Source of the DNA: Nocardiopsis alborubida
GTDB taxonomy: Bacteria; Actinomycetota; Actinomycetes; Streptosporangiales; Streptosporangiaceae
Assembly (NCBI RefSeq): GCF_012396365.1
Contig: NZ_JAAXPG010000019.1
Span: 62,001 to 126,000 of the forward strand
Direction of reading: 5' to 3'
DNA: 64,000 nt
Shown here: piece after piece, positions 16,874 through 25,438 of the stretch
How the letters are laid out: every line of letters starts with the position of its first letter
How positions within the stretch are numbered: the stretch's first letter is position 1
The notes under the pieces: model-generated
The model's database searches: none
Told to the model about the DNA's origin: nothing
Seen by the model: only the letters and a program-made list of their open reading frames with translations
Made by a program: the position numbers and the translations under genes

Positions 16874-17449
16874 TCAGCCGGCGCCGCCCTCATCGCGCAA
16901 GCGCGGTTCGACGCGCCGCTCCGGGCTGTGCCCCGCCTTGTCGGCGTAGAAGGCGCGGATGCGGCCCATGTCCTCCGCGACGACGCCGGTCAGCTCGAAG
17001 GTCGGGCCGAGCCCGGTGGTCATCGTGGTGCGGTCGACGAAACCGAGCGTCACCGGCATCCCCGTCTCGCGGGCGACGCGGTAGAAGCCGGACTTCCAGC
17101 GCGTGTGCGCTCCGCGGGTGCCGTCGGGGGTGATGACCAGGCCGAAGGTCTCGCGGGACCGCACGCGCCGGACGACGTCGTCGACGACCCGGCCGGGGTT
17201 CGCGCGATCGACGGGGATTCCGCCGAGCGCGCGCATGACCGGGCCGCGCCAGCCCGTGAACAGGCTCTGTTTCCCCAGCCAGTGCAGCTCCAGGCCCAGA
17301 CGCCAGGAGATGGCGAGCATGAGCACGAAGTCCCAGTTGGAGGTGTGTGGGGCACCGATCAGCACGGTGGGGCGGTCGGGCTTGGGCTCGGTGGCCAGCT
17401 TCCACCGGCTGAGGGACCAGAACACCCGGGCTGCGAGGTATCGGAGCAT
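16874..17449 (-). CDS. 1-acylglycerol-3-phosphate acyltransferase-like protein (PlsC family)
   Basis: A 191-residue membrane-associated acyltransferase. The catalytic His-X4-Asp motif is His35-Thr-Ser-Asn-Trp-Asp40, and the later Thr-Pro-Asp-Gly-Thr-Arg-Gly block corresponds to the acyl-acceptor motif that reads Pro-Glu-Gly-Thr-Arg in canonical PlsC. Family members transfer an acyl group to lysophosphatidate or related acceptors; this short form with Pro-Asp-Gly is closer to the less characterised subgroup, so the substrate is uncertain. There is no clear neighbour with a related role. The C-terminus is basic and probably disordered. Confidence 0.78.
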   Translation of the reverse strand: MLRYLAARVFWSLSRWKLATEPKPDRPTVLIGAPHTSNWDFVLMLAISWRLGLELHWLGKQSLFTGWRGPVMRALGGIPVDRANPGRVVDDVVRRVRSRETFGLVITPDGTRGAHTRWKSGFYRVARETGMPVTLGFVDRTTMTTGLGPTFELTGVVAEDMGRIRAFYADKAGHSPERRVEPRLRDEGGAG

Positions 17450-17804
17450 GCCGCCAATCTAGGGCACGCCCCCGGGCCCACACGGTGGGTCCGTGCTCGG
17501 GGCCGGATCGGCCCGAAGCCGGGGGAAGCGCCCTGGTGGGCGCCCGCCTGCGTTCACGGCCGGGAACCGGCGGGCGGCCGGGCCAACGCGGGAACGGGCA
17601 CACGGCAGTCCGGGGCCCGGTCACATCCCGTCAACGGTTTCCCGGTCCGCGGGGACACATCTTGCTGCCCTCGGGGGAACTAATCTCTTTCCGGTCCGAC
17701 CATAATTGCGGCGAAGTGTGTGACCGCGGCGGTAGTTAGTGCAACTCTTGCCGTGATGTGCACCTTTTGGGAAGTTAAGCCCATGTGCGTAATGTGCGGT
17801 TGGC
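17450..17804. other. Intergenic region, upstream half of the T4SS control region
   Basis: No gene is supported. From about 17680 the sequence becomes visibly more A/T-rich than its surroundings, with repeated short TGTG/GTGC motifs. This drop in GC continues into the promoter-like segment that follows. Confidence 0.5.
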
Positions 17805-17876
17805 GGGGAAACGCGGAGTCACCAAGGACGCTCCCAACCCGCACAATGCCTCACTATAGGGATGGGGTAGACAAGG
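17805..17876 (+). promoter_or_regulatory. Promoter region of T4SS block A, similar to the one at 36325
   Basis: TATAGG (17855-17860) is a plausible -10 box, followed at once by GATGGGGTAG. Upstream come GGGGAAAC, then CTCCCAACCCG. The same words occur in the same order and nearly the same spacing before the VirB6-like gene (GGGGAAAAC, TTCCCCAACCCG, CACCATAG, GATGGGGTAG). The repeat of a 70-base control region ahead of two operons for one apparatus suggests co-regulation by the same factor. Confidence 0.6.
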
Positions 17877-17933
17877 GCATGGCGAAGACGCCGTCCGAAG
17901 CGGGCGGCACGGACCTGGGTGCAGGAGGCGGGG

Positions 17934-18884
17934 ATGGCGAAGGCGTCGCGGCGCGGTGCCGCCGCGGGTGAGCCGGATGACGGCGGTGTGGGGCTCGACG
18001 CCCCCCGCGGCCGACGGCCCCGGGCCGGAGCCGGAGGGCGCTGGTGGGTCGGTGTGGGCCGCGCCGTCCTGTGGGCGTTCATCATCGTCGTCGTCTTCAA
18101 CGGCATCTGGTTCCCGTTGCGCGGCGGGTTCGCCCTTCCGGACACCTCCGAGGAACCCGAACAGGGCGACACGGTGACCTATCCGGAGACCGCCGCGGCG
18201 GCCTTCGGCATGCGGTTCGCCGAGGCCTACCTCGACACCGCGGACCCCGAGGCGCGCCTGTCGGACCTGGCGGGGTTCGTCCCCGAGGGTGAGGCCGCCT
18301 CCCTGGACGTCCCCGCCGACAGCCTCGCCGGCGACAACCTCACGGTCGTCGCCGTGCACGTGCAGGACGACCACAACGGCCTCGTCGTCGTGCGGGCCGA
18401 CGTCAACGGCGAGCCCATGCGCCTGGACGTGCCGGTCTACGCCGACGGGGAGGCCCTGGTGGTCTCGGGTACCCCGGCGCTGCTGGCCGCGCCGACCCAG
18501 GCCAGCCTGCCCGAGGGCTCGGCCTTCGAGACCGACCCGGAGGCCGAGGAGCAGCTCAGGGAGGTGCTGTCCGGCTTCTTCGAGGCCTACGCGGGGGAGC
18601 CGGCGCACCTGGAGCGCTATGTGGAACCGGGTGTCACTATCGCCCCGCTTCCGGAGAACAGTCTGGAATTTGGCGAACTGCCCGATATCACGGTGCCAAC
18701 ACGGGCCTCGACCGGGAATGATGACGTACGACAGGTAGCGGCCACCGTCCGGTGGAACGTCCCGGCCTCCGACGGGACCGAGACCGGGCAGATCACGCAG
18801 AACTACCTGGTCACCGTCGTGGACTCCGGAAGCGAGTGGCACGTGCGTGACATCCAGGGTGCCCCGCGCTCGTTCGGCGGATGA
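17934..18884 (+). CDS. TcpC-like conjugal transfer protein
   Basis: A 316-residue bitopic membrane protein. A basic, Gly-rich cytoplasmic tail of about 40 residues is followed by one transmembrane helix (Val-Leu-Trp-Ala-Phe-Ile-Ile-Val-Val-Val) and two tandem exported domains of about 110 residues each (near 75-170 and 195-310), the layout of TcpC, which is structurally related to VirB8 and forms a scaffold of Gram-positive conjugation channels. The second domain ends in Ser-Glu-Trp-His-Val-Arg-Asp. AGGAGG precedes the ATG. It is the first gene of block A. The wobble composition of 18600-18720 is a little less GC-rich. Confidence 0.75.
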   Translation: MAKASRRGAAAGEPDDGGVGLDAPRGRRPRAGAGGRWWVGVGRAVLWAFIIVVVFNGIWFPLRGGFALPDTSEEPEQGDTVTYPETAAAAFGMRFAEAYLDTADPEARLSDLAGFVPEGEAASLDVPADSLAGDNLTVVAVHVQDDHNGLVVVRADVNGEPMRLDVPVYADGEALVVSGTPALLAAPTQASLPEGSAFETDPEAEEQLREVLSGFFEAYAGEPAHLERYVEPGVTIAPLPENSLEFGELPDITVPTRASTGNDDVRQVAATVRWNVPASDGTETGQITQNYLVTVVDSGSEWHVRDIQGAPRSFGG

Positions 18885-18916
18885 CGGGGCCTGTAGGCAA
18901 GGAGAAGAGAAGGACC

Positions 18917-18955
18917 ATGCGCACACCAGAAACGACACCGGGGGGCGGCGCCTGA
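18917..18955 (+). CDS. 12-residue leader-like small ORF
   Basis: ATG with a good ribosome site (GGAGAAGAGAAGGA) opens a frame of 12 codons rich in Thr, Pro and Gly, ending in TGA one base before the ATG of the next gene. The next gene has only a G-rich run before it, so translation of this small frame could carry ribosomes into it. I know of no homologue. It may instead mark an incorrect start of the following gene. Confidence 0.3.
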   Translation: MRTPETTPGGGA

Positions 18956-18956
18956 C

Positions 18957-19274
18957 ATGCTCCCCCTGCTGTCCTCCACACCGGACGTGTTCCACGCCGC
19001 CGGAGGTGCCGACCTGCTCTTCCTCGCGGCGCAGACCACCGAGAACGCCCCCGACACCGGTGGCCTCGCCGACTTCCTGAGGGGCTTCTTCGGGCCGCTC
19101 TTCCTCGTCATCGTGTCCATCGTGGCGGTGTTCTTCCTGTTCACGAGGGAGATCACGAGGTTCGCGCAGTTCATCATCCTGGCGATCTTCATCGGGATCG
19201 TGTTCTACGTCCCCGGCATCATCGAGGTCATCGCCGTGGCGCTCGCCCGAGCGATGGGCGTATCGACCGAATAG
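18957..19274 (+). CDS. Small two-helix membrane protein of the T4SS block (TcpD-like position)
   Basis: A 105-residue protein: an N-terminal stretch without charge clusters, then two transmembrane helices at about 45-65 (Leu-Phe-Leu-Val-Ile-Val-Ser-Ile-Val-Ala-Val) and 72-97 (Phe-Ile-Ile-Leu-Ala-Ile-Phe-Ile-Gly-Ile-Val), separated by the charged turn Thr-Arg-Glu-Ile-Thr-Arg. It lies between TcpC-like and TcpE-like genes, the place where a small membrane protein (TcpD, or a VirB2/VirB3-like subunit) sits in Gram-positive conjugation operons. The assignment is by position and topology. Confidence 0.6.
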   Translation: MLPLLSSTPDVFHAAGGADLLFLAAQTTENAPDTGGLADFLRGFFGPLFLVIVSIVAVFFLFTREITRFAQFIILAIFIGIVFYVPGIIEVIAVALARAMGVSTE

Positions 19275-19292
19275 GCGAGGGAGGCCGGGAAC

Positions 19293-22200
19293 GTGGATCT
19301 GCCCACGTACACCAACATCTGGCGTATCGAGAAGCGGCTCTACAAGCTCTACGATTTCCGGCTGCCCATGCCGCTCCCGGTGGGCACCTTCGGGGTCGCC
19401 TTGGGCGTGTTCGCGCTCTGGGTGGTCCTGCTCAGCCTCGTCAACGCGCCCTTCGTGTTCGGCAACGGCTGGCACCTGGTGCTGTGGGTGGTTCCGCCCG
19501 GTGTGATCACCGTGCTGGCCACCCGGCCGGTGATCGAGGGCAAGCGCCTCACCGAGCTGCTCATCTCCCAGGCGCGCTTCCTCGCGGAGGCGCGGGTGTA
19601 CAACCGCCTGGCCCCCGAGTACGAGCCCGCCGAGGTCCGCGTGGCCGTGCGGGTGTGGCACCGCGACCCCGAGTCCGGTCCGCTCCCGCTGGCGGCGCGG
19701 CGCCGCGCCGAACCCGAGGCGGATGCGGCCGGGGCCGGGGTCGCCGAGGCCGTTGACACCGAGGTCCGTCCGTCCCGCTCCGACGCGCCGCCGCTGCTCG
19801 GTGTGCGCGGGTCCGCCGACCGTGTTCCGAGCGTCGAGACCGAGGACGGGGTCCCCGCCCGGGTCGGGTCCGGGACGCCGGGCCGGGGGCAGGAGAGGGT
19901 TCCGGCCGAGGCTCCGCGCATCCGGCCCCGGCACGACGAGGAGCCCGAGAGGCGGGTCCCGGTCAGGTCGGAGGCCGCCCCCGCCCGCTCGGAGGCCGCG
20001 TCCGTCCGGGCCGATGCCGCCCCGGCCGGGACGGAGGCCGTCATCTCCCGCTTGGAGGCCGTCCCCGCCCGAACGGAAACCGCTCCGGCTCTGGAGCGCG
20101 AGGTCCCGGCGGAGAGGGTCCCGGCCGCTTCCGAGCGCGCCCCCGTGGCCGTCGCCGCGCGCCCCGAACCCGAGGAGCGGCGCACCCCGTCGCACCCGCG
20201 CGAGGAGGGGCCCGCCGCGTCCGCCGTCTCCGGAGGGGACGACGGAACGCCCGACGGGCCCCGGCGCGGAGTCGGCCGCCGCGTGCTCAACTACTTCGGC
20301 TTCGCCCTGGGGTCGGGCCCCCGGGAGGCCCGGGAGGAGGAACCCCGAGGTTCCGAGGCGCCCGCCGGGGAGGAGCCCGACGACGGCTTCGCGGGGGAGA
20401 GGGTCTACGAGACCGAGGGCGAGGAACAGCGCGACAGCGACGCGTGGTTCGCCCGCCTGCGCGCGTCCTCCGGCGAGACCCCGGTCGGCCTGACCTCCAA
20501 GAGCGCCTACAACGTCGGCGACACCGCGGCCATGAGCCGGGGAGAGCTGGCCGACGCGGTGGACGAACGGCGTGCCTCCGACCTCGACGAGGAGGAGACG
20601 GCCGCGGCCCGGCGCCTGCGAGGCCGTACCCAGGGCCTCAGGGTCGCCAAGGACCTGGAGGAGCAGCGCCGCACCGAGCGCGTGCGCGAGCGCGGACCGA
20701 GGGAACTGCCGACCTCCCGAGCCCGGGGCCAGGCGCTTCCCGGTACCGGCGAGGAGCCGGAGCGGCCCCGCCGCCGGGGGCGCCCCCACGCCGCCCCGTG
20801 GGAGCTGGAGAAGAAGGCCGAGCCCGCCGGGGGTTACGGCGACCTGTCGGACTACGCGGCCCGTTACGCGGCGGCCACCGGCCGCCCCCCGGCCGAGGCC
20901 GGCTCCCTGCCCTGGTTGCCGCCCTCCTCCGCGGCGCCGGAGGAGGAGGCCCGTGCGACCGCGGACCTGGACGGTAGCGTGCCCGCCAGCACCGACCGAC
21001 GCGACGGCGCGGCCGAAGCCGAGGACACCGCGCCGGCAGCCGGTGCGCCCGGGACCACGGACACGGACGGGACCGCGGACACCGGCCGCCCGGTGACGCG
21101 GGCGGAACAGGCCGCGACCGGCGAGGAGGGCGGGGCCCCCGCGGAGGCCGCTCCCGCTGCGGGCACCGGGGACGCGGCCACCCCCGGACACACGGCCGTC
21201 CCCGGGGCGGCCAAGGAACGCCCCTCGGTCGCTCCCCGTCGGAGCGCCACCGGGCCCGGGGACGCCGAGCACCGGTCCGTCACGGGAGACGGGGAGACCG
21301 TCGCGCACCGGAGCCTCGCCGGGAACGGGAGCCCGGCCGGACCCGAGGGCACCGCCGGGCACCGCCCCGCCAGGGGACACGAGGACACCGCTGTCACCGA
21401 GGCCGCACCCGAGCGGACCGCTCCCGACGGTGCGGACGCCCAGGCCACCGCGGACACGGTCGTCCAGGCCGCCACGGACACCCCGGACACCGGTGTGCCC
21501 GCGGCCCCCGCGACCGGACGCTCCGCCCACAAGCCCGTCCTGGAGATCGACCACGGCACCGGCGAGCAGGACGCCATGCCCGGGAAGCCGCGTGAGGAGT
21601 CCGAGGACCGAGGCCCCGAGTGGAACGAGCACATGTCCGTGCTCGACGGCCACCTCATCACCGCCGACACCCCGGCACCGCCGCGCCCGAAGTTCGCCGA
21701 CGCCGTTCCCACACAGGACCGCGACGCCAAGGACCCCTCGCGGTGGTTCGATGACGGCAGGAAGCGCCACCCGGACCAGCCCAAGGTCGGCGACCGGGGC
21801 AACCCCGTCATCCCCGCCAACGAACTGCGCGAGGAGCGCGAGGAGAACGCCGCCCCGACCGGATCCGAGGGCACCGCCGACGAGGCGGTCCGGAAGGCCG
21901 AGCCGACCGGGCAGGCCCCCGCCGACGAGCCCAAACCGCCCACCCAGCTCGACCACGGGACCGGGGAGCTCGTCAGCTTCGTCGAGGTCCGGGACGACCA
22001 CGGGCGCGGGGACAGCAACGTCCGCGCGGACTCGGGCAGCGAACAGGTCCGCCGACGCACGGCCTCCGACCTGGAGAGGGCCGAGGCCGAGGCCCTGGCC
22101 CGCCGCCGGAAGACCGCGCGCCGGGACGTCCGCGACCCCGGTGACGCCCGGGTCTCCGACGGGGTAGCGTCCTCTCCGGCCACCGGTGACGCCGGAGCCG

Positions 22201-23708
22201 ACCGCGGTGACGCTTCCTTCCGCGCCCGCTGGAGCATGCGCGCCACCGGCGTCGCCGACTCCGCCGGCCGGGACACCGGCGCCTCCGGAGAGCCCCCGTC
22301 GGACGCCGACCCCCGCAGCGGGCACGCGGACACCGGAACCGCCCGCGCCGCCTCCGGGGTCCAGGAGCACCGCACCGGCGCCGCCCGGGACCCGAGGGCC
22401 AACCCCAGCATGGCCGACGCCCTCGCGCAGGAGCGGACCTCCTCCGGGCAGGAGCGGACCGCCACGCCGACCGGCCGGGACACCGAGGACGCAGACCGGG
22501 GCACCGAGGACGCCGGGCGGGCCGAGGACACAGGGCGGCCCGAGGACGAGGCCTTCGCGGATCGCCCCGCCCCGACCGCCGGTCGGGAACACCCCTCCGA
22601 GGAGCCCGAGGAGTCCGGCGACCCGCACGACGGCGTCTTCCACCGGGTGGCGCAGAACGCGCGCAGGCTCGGCCAGCTCTTCGGCCAGCCCGCGCCCGGT
22701 GAGGAGCCCGAACCCTCCGCGCGCGAGCCCAGGACCGCCCTGGAACTCGACCACGGCACCGGTGAGCAGGAGCGCCTGGGCGACACCCCCAACGGCGTCC
22801 CCGCGTACCGGGCCGAGGAGCCCGAGCCCCGGCGGCGGGCCGAGGAGCCCGCCGCCAGCGACTCCGGCGGGACCCGGGGCTGGCGGCGCCTGGCCAAGGT
22901 CGTCACCGGCGGCGCCGCACCCGTGCGCTCCGACCTGCCGCCCAGCGACATCGAGCGCCTGCGCACCCCGCTGGACGGTCCGCGCAGCCTCGTCGTGCTG
23001 GGCTGCACCGGCGGCGCGGGGCAGACCGTCACCGCGCTGATGATCGGCCACACCCTGGCCGCGCACCGCGACGACCTCGTCGTCGCCGTCGACGTCAACC
23101 CGGGCCCCAACGGCCTCTCCCGCCGCGTCGGCGCCCAGACGCCCGAGACCCTCACCGGGCTGCTCGCCAACGCCGAGGCGATCCAGGACTACCCACGGAT
23201 GAGCGGCTACACCAGCCGGACCTCGACCGGCCTGGAGGTCGTGCAGACCCTGGACGACCCCTACGTGCAGACCCTGGACGACCGCGACTACGGCCAGCTG
23301 GCCTCGCTGCTCGGCGGGTTCTACGGCGTCACCCTGCTGGACCCGGCGGCCACGGGCGTGGCGCGGGCCCTGCCGGTCGCCGACGGGCTGGTGCTGGTCG
23401 CCCCGGCCAACGCCGACGCCGAACGCGCGGTCTCCATGACCTTCGACTGGCTGGACGGCAACGGCTACGGCGCCCTGCGCGCCAGGTCCGTGCTCGTGGT
23501 CAACGGGGTCAGCAAGCGCAGCCTCCAGGACGTGGACGCCGCCGAGCGGGTGGCCCGCGGCCGGTGCCGCGCCATCGTCCGCATCCCCTGGGACGACCAC
23601 CTGGGCTCGTCCTACACCAGGATCGACGTGGGCGCCCTGCGTCCCGCCACCAAGCGCGCCCACGGCGCCCTGGGCGGGGTCCTGGTCAACTCCCTCACCC
23701 AGCAGTAG
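19293..23708 (+). CDS. TcpE-like membrane domain - disordered region - MinD/ParA-like domain fusion
   Basis: A 1471-residue protein. Residues 1-110 resemble TcpE: Thr-Asn-Ile-Trp-Arg-Ile-Glu-Lys-Arg-Leu-Tyr, two transmembrane helices at about 31-52 and 58-75, then Thr-Glu-Leu-Leu-Ile-Ser-Gln. Residues 120-1200 are Ala/Glu/Pro/Gly/Arg-rich and predicted disordered; an Asp-His-Gly-Thr-Gly-Glu motif occurs three times, after Leu-Glu-Ile (750-759), Gln-Leu (886-892) and Leu-Glu-Leu (1150-1159). Residues 1225-1471 are a MinD/ParA-like P-loop domain with strands Leu-Val-Val-Ala-Val-Asp-Val-Asn and Gly-Val-Thr-Leu-Leu-Asp. Its P-loop is Gly-Cys-Thr-Gly-Gly-Ala-Gly-Gln-Thr (1237-1245): the Lys before Thr is Gln1244, and the deviant-Walker Lys is also absent, so ATP hydrolysis is doubtful. 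GC-rich codon use is maintained throughout, supporting one continuous gene. It may position the apparatus or a partner ATPase at the membrane. Confidence 0.75.
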   Translation: MDLPTYTNIWRIEKRLYKLYDFRLPMPLPVGTFGVALGVFALWVVLLSLVNAPFVFGNGWHLVLWVVPPGVITVLATRPVIEGKRLTELLISQARFLAEARVYNRLAPEYEPAEVRVAVRVWHRDPESGPLPLAARRRAEPEADAAGAGVAEAVDTEVRPSRSDAPPLLGVRGSADRVPSVETEDGVPARVGSGTPGRGQERVPAEAPRIRPRHDEEPERRVPVRSEAAPARSEAASVRADAAPAGTEAVISRLEAVPARTETAPALEREVPAERVPAASERAPVAVAARPEPEERRTPSHPREEGPAASAVSGGDDGTPDGPRRGVGRRVLNYFGFALGSGPREAREEEPRGSEAPAGEEPDDGFAGERVYETEGEEQRDSDAWFARLRASSGETPVGLTSKSAYNVGDTAAMSRGELADAVDERRASDLDEEETAAARRLRGRTQGLRVAKDLEEQRRTERVRERGPRELPTSRARGQALPGTGEEPERPRRRGRPHAAPWELEKKAEPAGGYGDLSDYAARYAAATGRPPAEAGSLPWLPPSSAAPEEEARATADLDGSVPASTDRRDGAAEAEDTAPAAGAPGTTDTDGTADTGRPVTRAEQAATGEEGGAPAEAAPAAGTGDAATPGHTAVPGAAKERPSVAPRRSATGPGDAEHRSVTGDGETVAHRSLAGNGSPAGPEGTAGHRPARGHEDTAVTEAAPERTAPDGADAQATADTVVQAATDTPDTGVPAAPATGRSAHKPVLEIDHGTGEQDAMPGKPREESEDRGPEWNEHMSVLDGHLITADTPAPPRPKFADAVPTQDRDAKDPSRWFDDGRKRHPDQPKVGDRGNPVIPANELREEREENAAPTGSEGTADEAVRKAEPTGQAPADEPKPPTQLDHGTGELVSFVEVRDDHGRGDSNVRADSGSEQVRRRTASDLERAEAEALARRRKTARRDVRDPGDARVSDGVASSPATGDAGADRGDASFRARWSMRATGVADSAGRDTGASGEPPSDADPRSGHADTGTARAASGVQEHRTGAARDPRANPSMADALAQERTSSGQERTATPTGRDTEDADRGTEDAGRAEDTGRPEDEAFADRPAPTAGREHPSEEPEESGDPHDGVFHRVAQNARRLGQLFGQPAPGEEPEPSAREPRTALELDHGTGEQERLGDTPNGVPAYRAEEPEPRRRAEEPAASDSGGTRGWRRLAKVVTGGAAPVRSDLPPSDIERLRTPLDGPRSLVVLGCTGGAGQTVTALMIGHTLAAHRDDLVVAVDVNPGPNGLSRRVGAQTPETLTGLLANAEAIQDYPRMSGYTSRTSTGLEVVQTLDDPYVQTLDDRDYGQLASLLGGFYGVTLLDPAATGVARALPVADGLVLVAPANADAERAVSMTFDWLDGNGYGALRARSVLVVNGVSKRSLQDVDAAERVARGRCRAIVRIPWDDHLGSSYTRIDVGALRPATKRAHGALGGVLVNSLTQQ

Positions 23709-24017
23709 CGCCGAACGCAAGCCGCCCGGCCCCCGGATGCGGGCCCGGGCAGCTCCCGGCACGGGGGCGCGGGGGTCATGCCTCGTTCTCGGGGACCTCC
23801 GCCTCGCTCCGGCCCGTGTCCGGGCGCACGGAGAACGGGAACCGGGTCGTAGCGGGCACGGCGGCGCCCACGGCGGGTCCGCCCGTTCCTCACGAACCCG
23901 CCTCCGCCACCTCCAGAACCCGGTGGGTGCCCGCACCGACCCCCCGCGAGCTGAGGACGGTTCGGAAACAGCACCGGGTCACACCTTCCCGGCGGGCACG
24001 CGGCGTGCTCGGGCGCG
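23709..24017. other. Convergent intergenic region with no gene seen
   Basis: These 309 bases lie between the convergent ends of the fusion gene and ectD. They are G/C-rich with several short imperfect inverted repeats, which probably terminate both messages, but no single hairpin stands out. I see no supported reading frame. Confidence 0.5.
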
Positions 24018-24926
24018 TCAGCGGCCCGCGGGGTCGAACTCGCGGGAGGCGAGGAACTCCGGGCGCGGGGCGGGGGCGCTGAACGGCCTGTCGCAGGTGT
24101 TCTCGACGCTGTTGAAGACGATGAAGACGTTGGAGCGCGGGTAGGGCGTGATGTTGCCGCCCGAGCCGTGCATGCAGTTGGAGTCGAACACGGTCACCCC
24201 GCCCGCGGGGCCGGTGAGCACGTCGATGCCGTGCTGGTCGGCCAGGTAGGACAGGGAGCTCTGGTCCGGGGTTCCCACGTGCTGGCTCTTCAGCGAGTCG
24301 CGGTAGTGGTCGTCCGGGGTCTCGCCCACGCAGGAGACGAACGTCCTGTGCGATCCCGGCATGATCATCAGCGCGCCGTTGTGCGCGTAGTTGTCGGTCA
24401 GGGCGACCGAGAAGCTGACCGCCCGCATCCGCGGCATGCCGTCCTCGGCGTGCCAGGTCTCGAAGTCGGAGTGCCAGTAGAACGAGCCGCCGCCGAAGCC
24501 CGGTTTGTAGTTGACGCGGCTCTGGTGCACGTACACGTCCGAGCCCAGGAGCTGGCGGGCGCGGTCGACCAGGCGCGGGTCGTTCACCAGGTCGGCGAAG
24601 ACCTTGCTGACCTTGTGCACCTCGAACACCGAGCGCACCTCGTCCGAGGAGGGCTCGACGACCACGCGGTCGTCGCCGCGCAGTCCGGGGTCGGAGCCGA
24701 GCCGCTCCAGTTCGGCGCTGTACGCCTTGACCTCGTCCTCGGTGACGAGGGACTCGATCTGGGTGTAGCCGCGCCCGTCGTAGGCGCAGAGCTCGTCGTG
24801 GGAGAAGGGGCCCTCGTCGGTCCCCCAGACGGCCGGGTCCCTGCGGTACAGCAGGGCGGGTTCGGTGCTCTTGCGTGTGGGGTACTCGTCCGCGGTGCTT
24901 GTCGGAAGGTCCATCTGCAGAGTCAT
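24018..24926 (-). CDS. ectD: Ectoine hydroxylase
   Basis: A 302-residue Fe(II)/2-oxoglutarate dioxygenase that converts ectoine to 5-hydroxyectoine, a compatible solute. The family signature is intact: Phe-Tyr-Trp-His-Ser-Asp-Phe-Glu-Thr-Trp-His-Ala-Glu-Asp-Gly-Met-Pro at 149-165. Iron ligands are His152, Asp154 and, in Asn-Cys-Met-His-Gly-Ser, His253. The length matches known EctD proteins. I selected the ATG at 24926, preceded by AGGGG; an upstream in-frame GTG at 24950 is less likely. ectABC are not in the window, so this is a separate copy. It is divergent from the HNH gene, with a 512-base A/T-richer region between. The gene interrupts the T4SS blocks and has no link to them. Confidence 0.93.
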   Translation of the reverse strand: MTLQMDLPTSTADEYPTRKSTEPALLYRRDPAVWGTDEGPFSHDELCAYDGRGYTQIESLVTEDEVKAYSAELERLGSDPGLRGDDRVVVEPSSDEVRSVFEVHKVSKVFADLVNDPRLVDRARQLLGSDVYVHQSRVNYKPGFGGGSFYWHSDFETWHAEDGMPRMRAVSFSVALTDNYAHNGALMIMPGSHRTFVSCVGETPDDHYRDSLKSQHVGTPDQSSLSYLADQHGIDVLTGPAGGVTVFDSNCMHGSGGNITPYPRSNVFIVFNSVENTCDRPFSAPAPRPEFLASREFDPAGR

Positions 24927-25438
24927 GGTCGATCCCCTGGCGGGGCTCATCCTCTCTGAGGTCGACGGTTTTTCCTACGACATGCGAATTTAACAAAGGA
25001 CAGGCAAGCCTACTTACGGCTTCTTTATGCGCGGTGTTTAGTGTCCTTTTTGTCGGGTATGACAGTTATACTATATGGGGGAAAACTGTGAGGGCCACCG
25101 GTTTCGCCTCCCATTCTTCTCTTTTTCCTGGGGCTGGATCCGGTCGTTCACCTGCACTGTGTCACCCAGCGTGACCGCGCGGCGGTCGGAGGGTGCGTCT
25201 TCCCAGGTCGTCCAGGTGCACCCTTCGCCCCTGGGGGTGCTTGTGAAAGGACGCACTCTTGCTGTGTGCTAGCTCACACGAATACGGTTCAGGGGCTGGT
25301 GCAGAACTCCGCGGGAAGTGCCGGTGCGTCATCCCCGATTCGGACGGAATTTCCCGCGGGGTACTGGTGGGAGAAGGGCGTTTGCCGCACAGTGGTGGGG
25401 TCCGTGGTTTCCTCCCACCCGCTCACAGAGGAGAAAAC
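24927..25438. promoter_or_regulatory. A/T-richer divergent control region of ectD and HNH gene
   Basis: Around 24985-25095 the sequence is far less GC-rich than the rest of the window. AGGCAAGCCT (about 25000-25010) is an imperfect palindrome reminiscent of iron-responsive DtxR/IdeR boxes, and TATACTATAT (25067-25076) is the strongest -10-like sequence nearby. EctD uses iron, but osmotic control is more usual. Short frames here (for example 25071-25256 minus) are not convincing genes. Confidence 0.4.

Noticed and set aside
17775..23936. Very long open frame of 2053 codons on the minus strand
   Set aside because: It is a shadow of the GC-rich plus-strand genes; it has low-complexity Gly/Arg content and no family motifs, while the plus strand has clear domains, ribosome sites and normal wobble.
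25071..25256. 61-codon frame on the minus strand in the ectD/HNH control region
   Set aside because: It has a few plausible features but starts at GTG without a ribosome site, has mixed wobble and lies in a control region; no family is recognisable.
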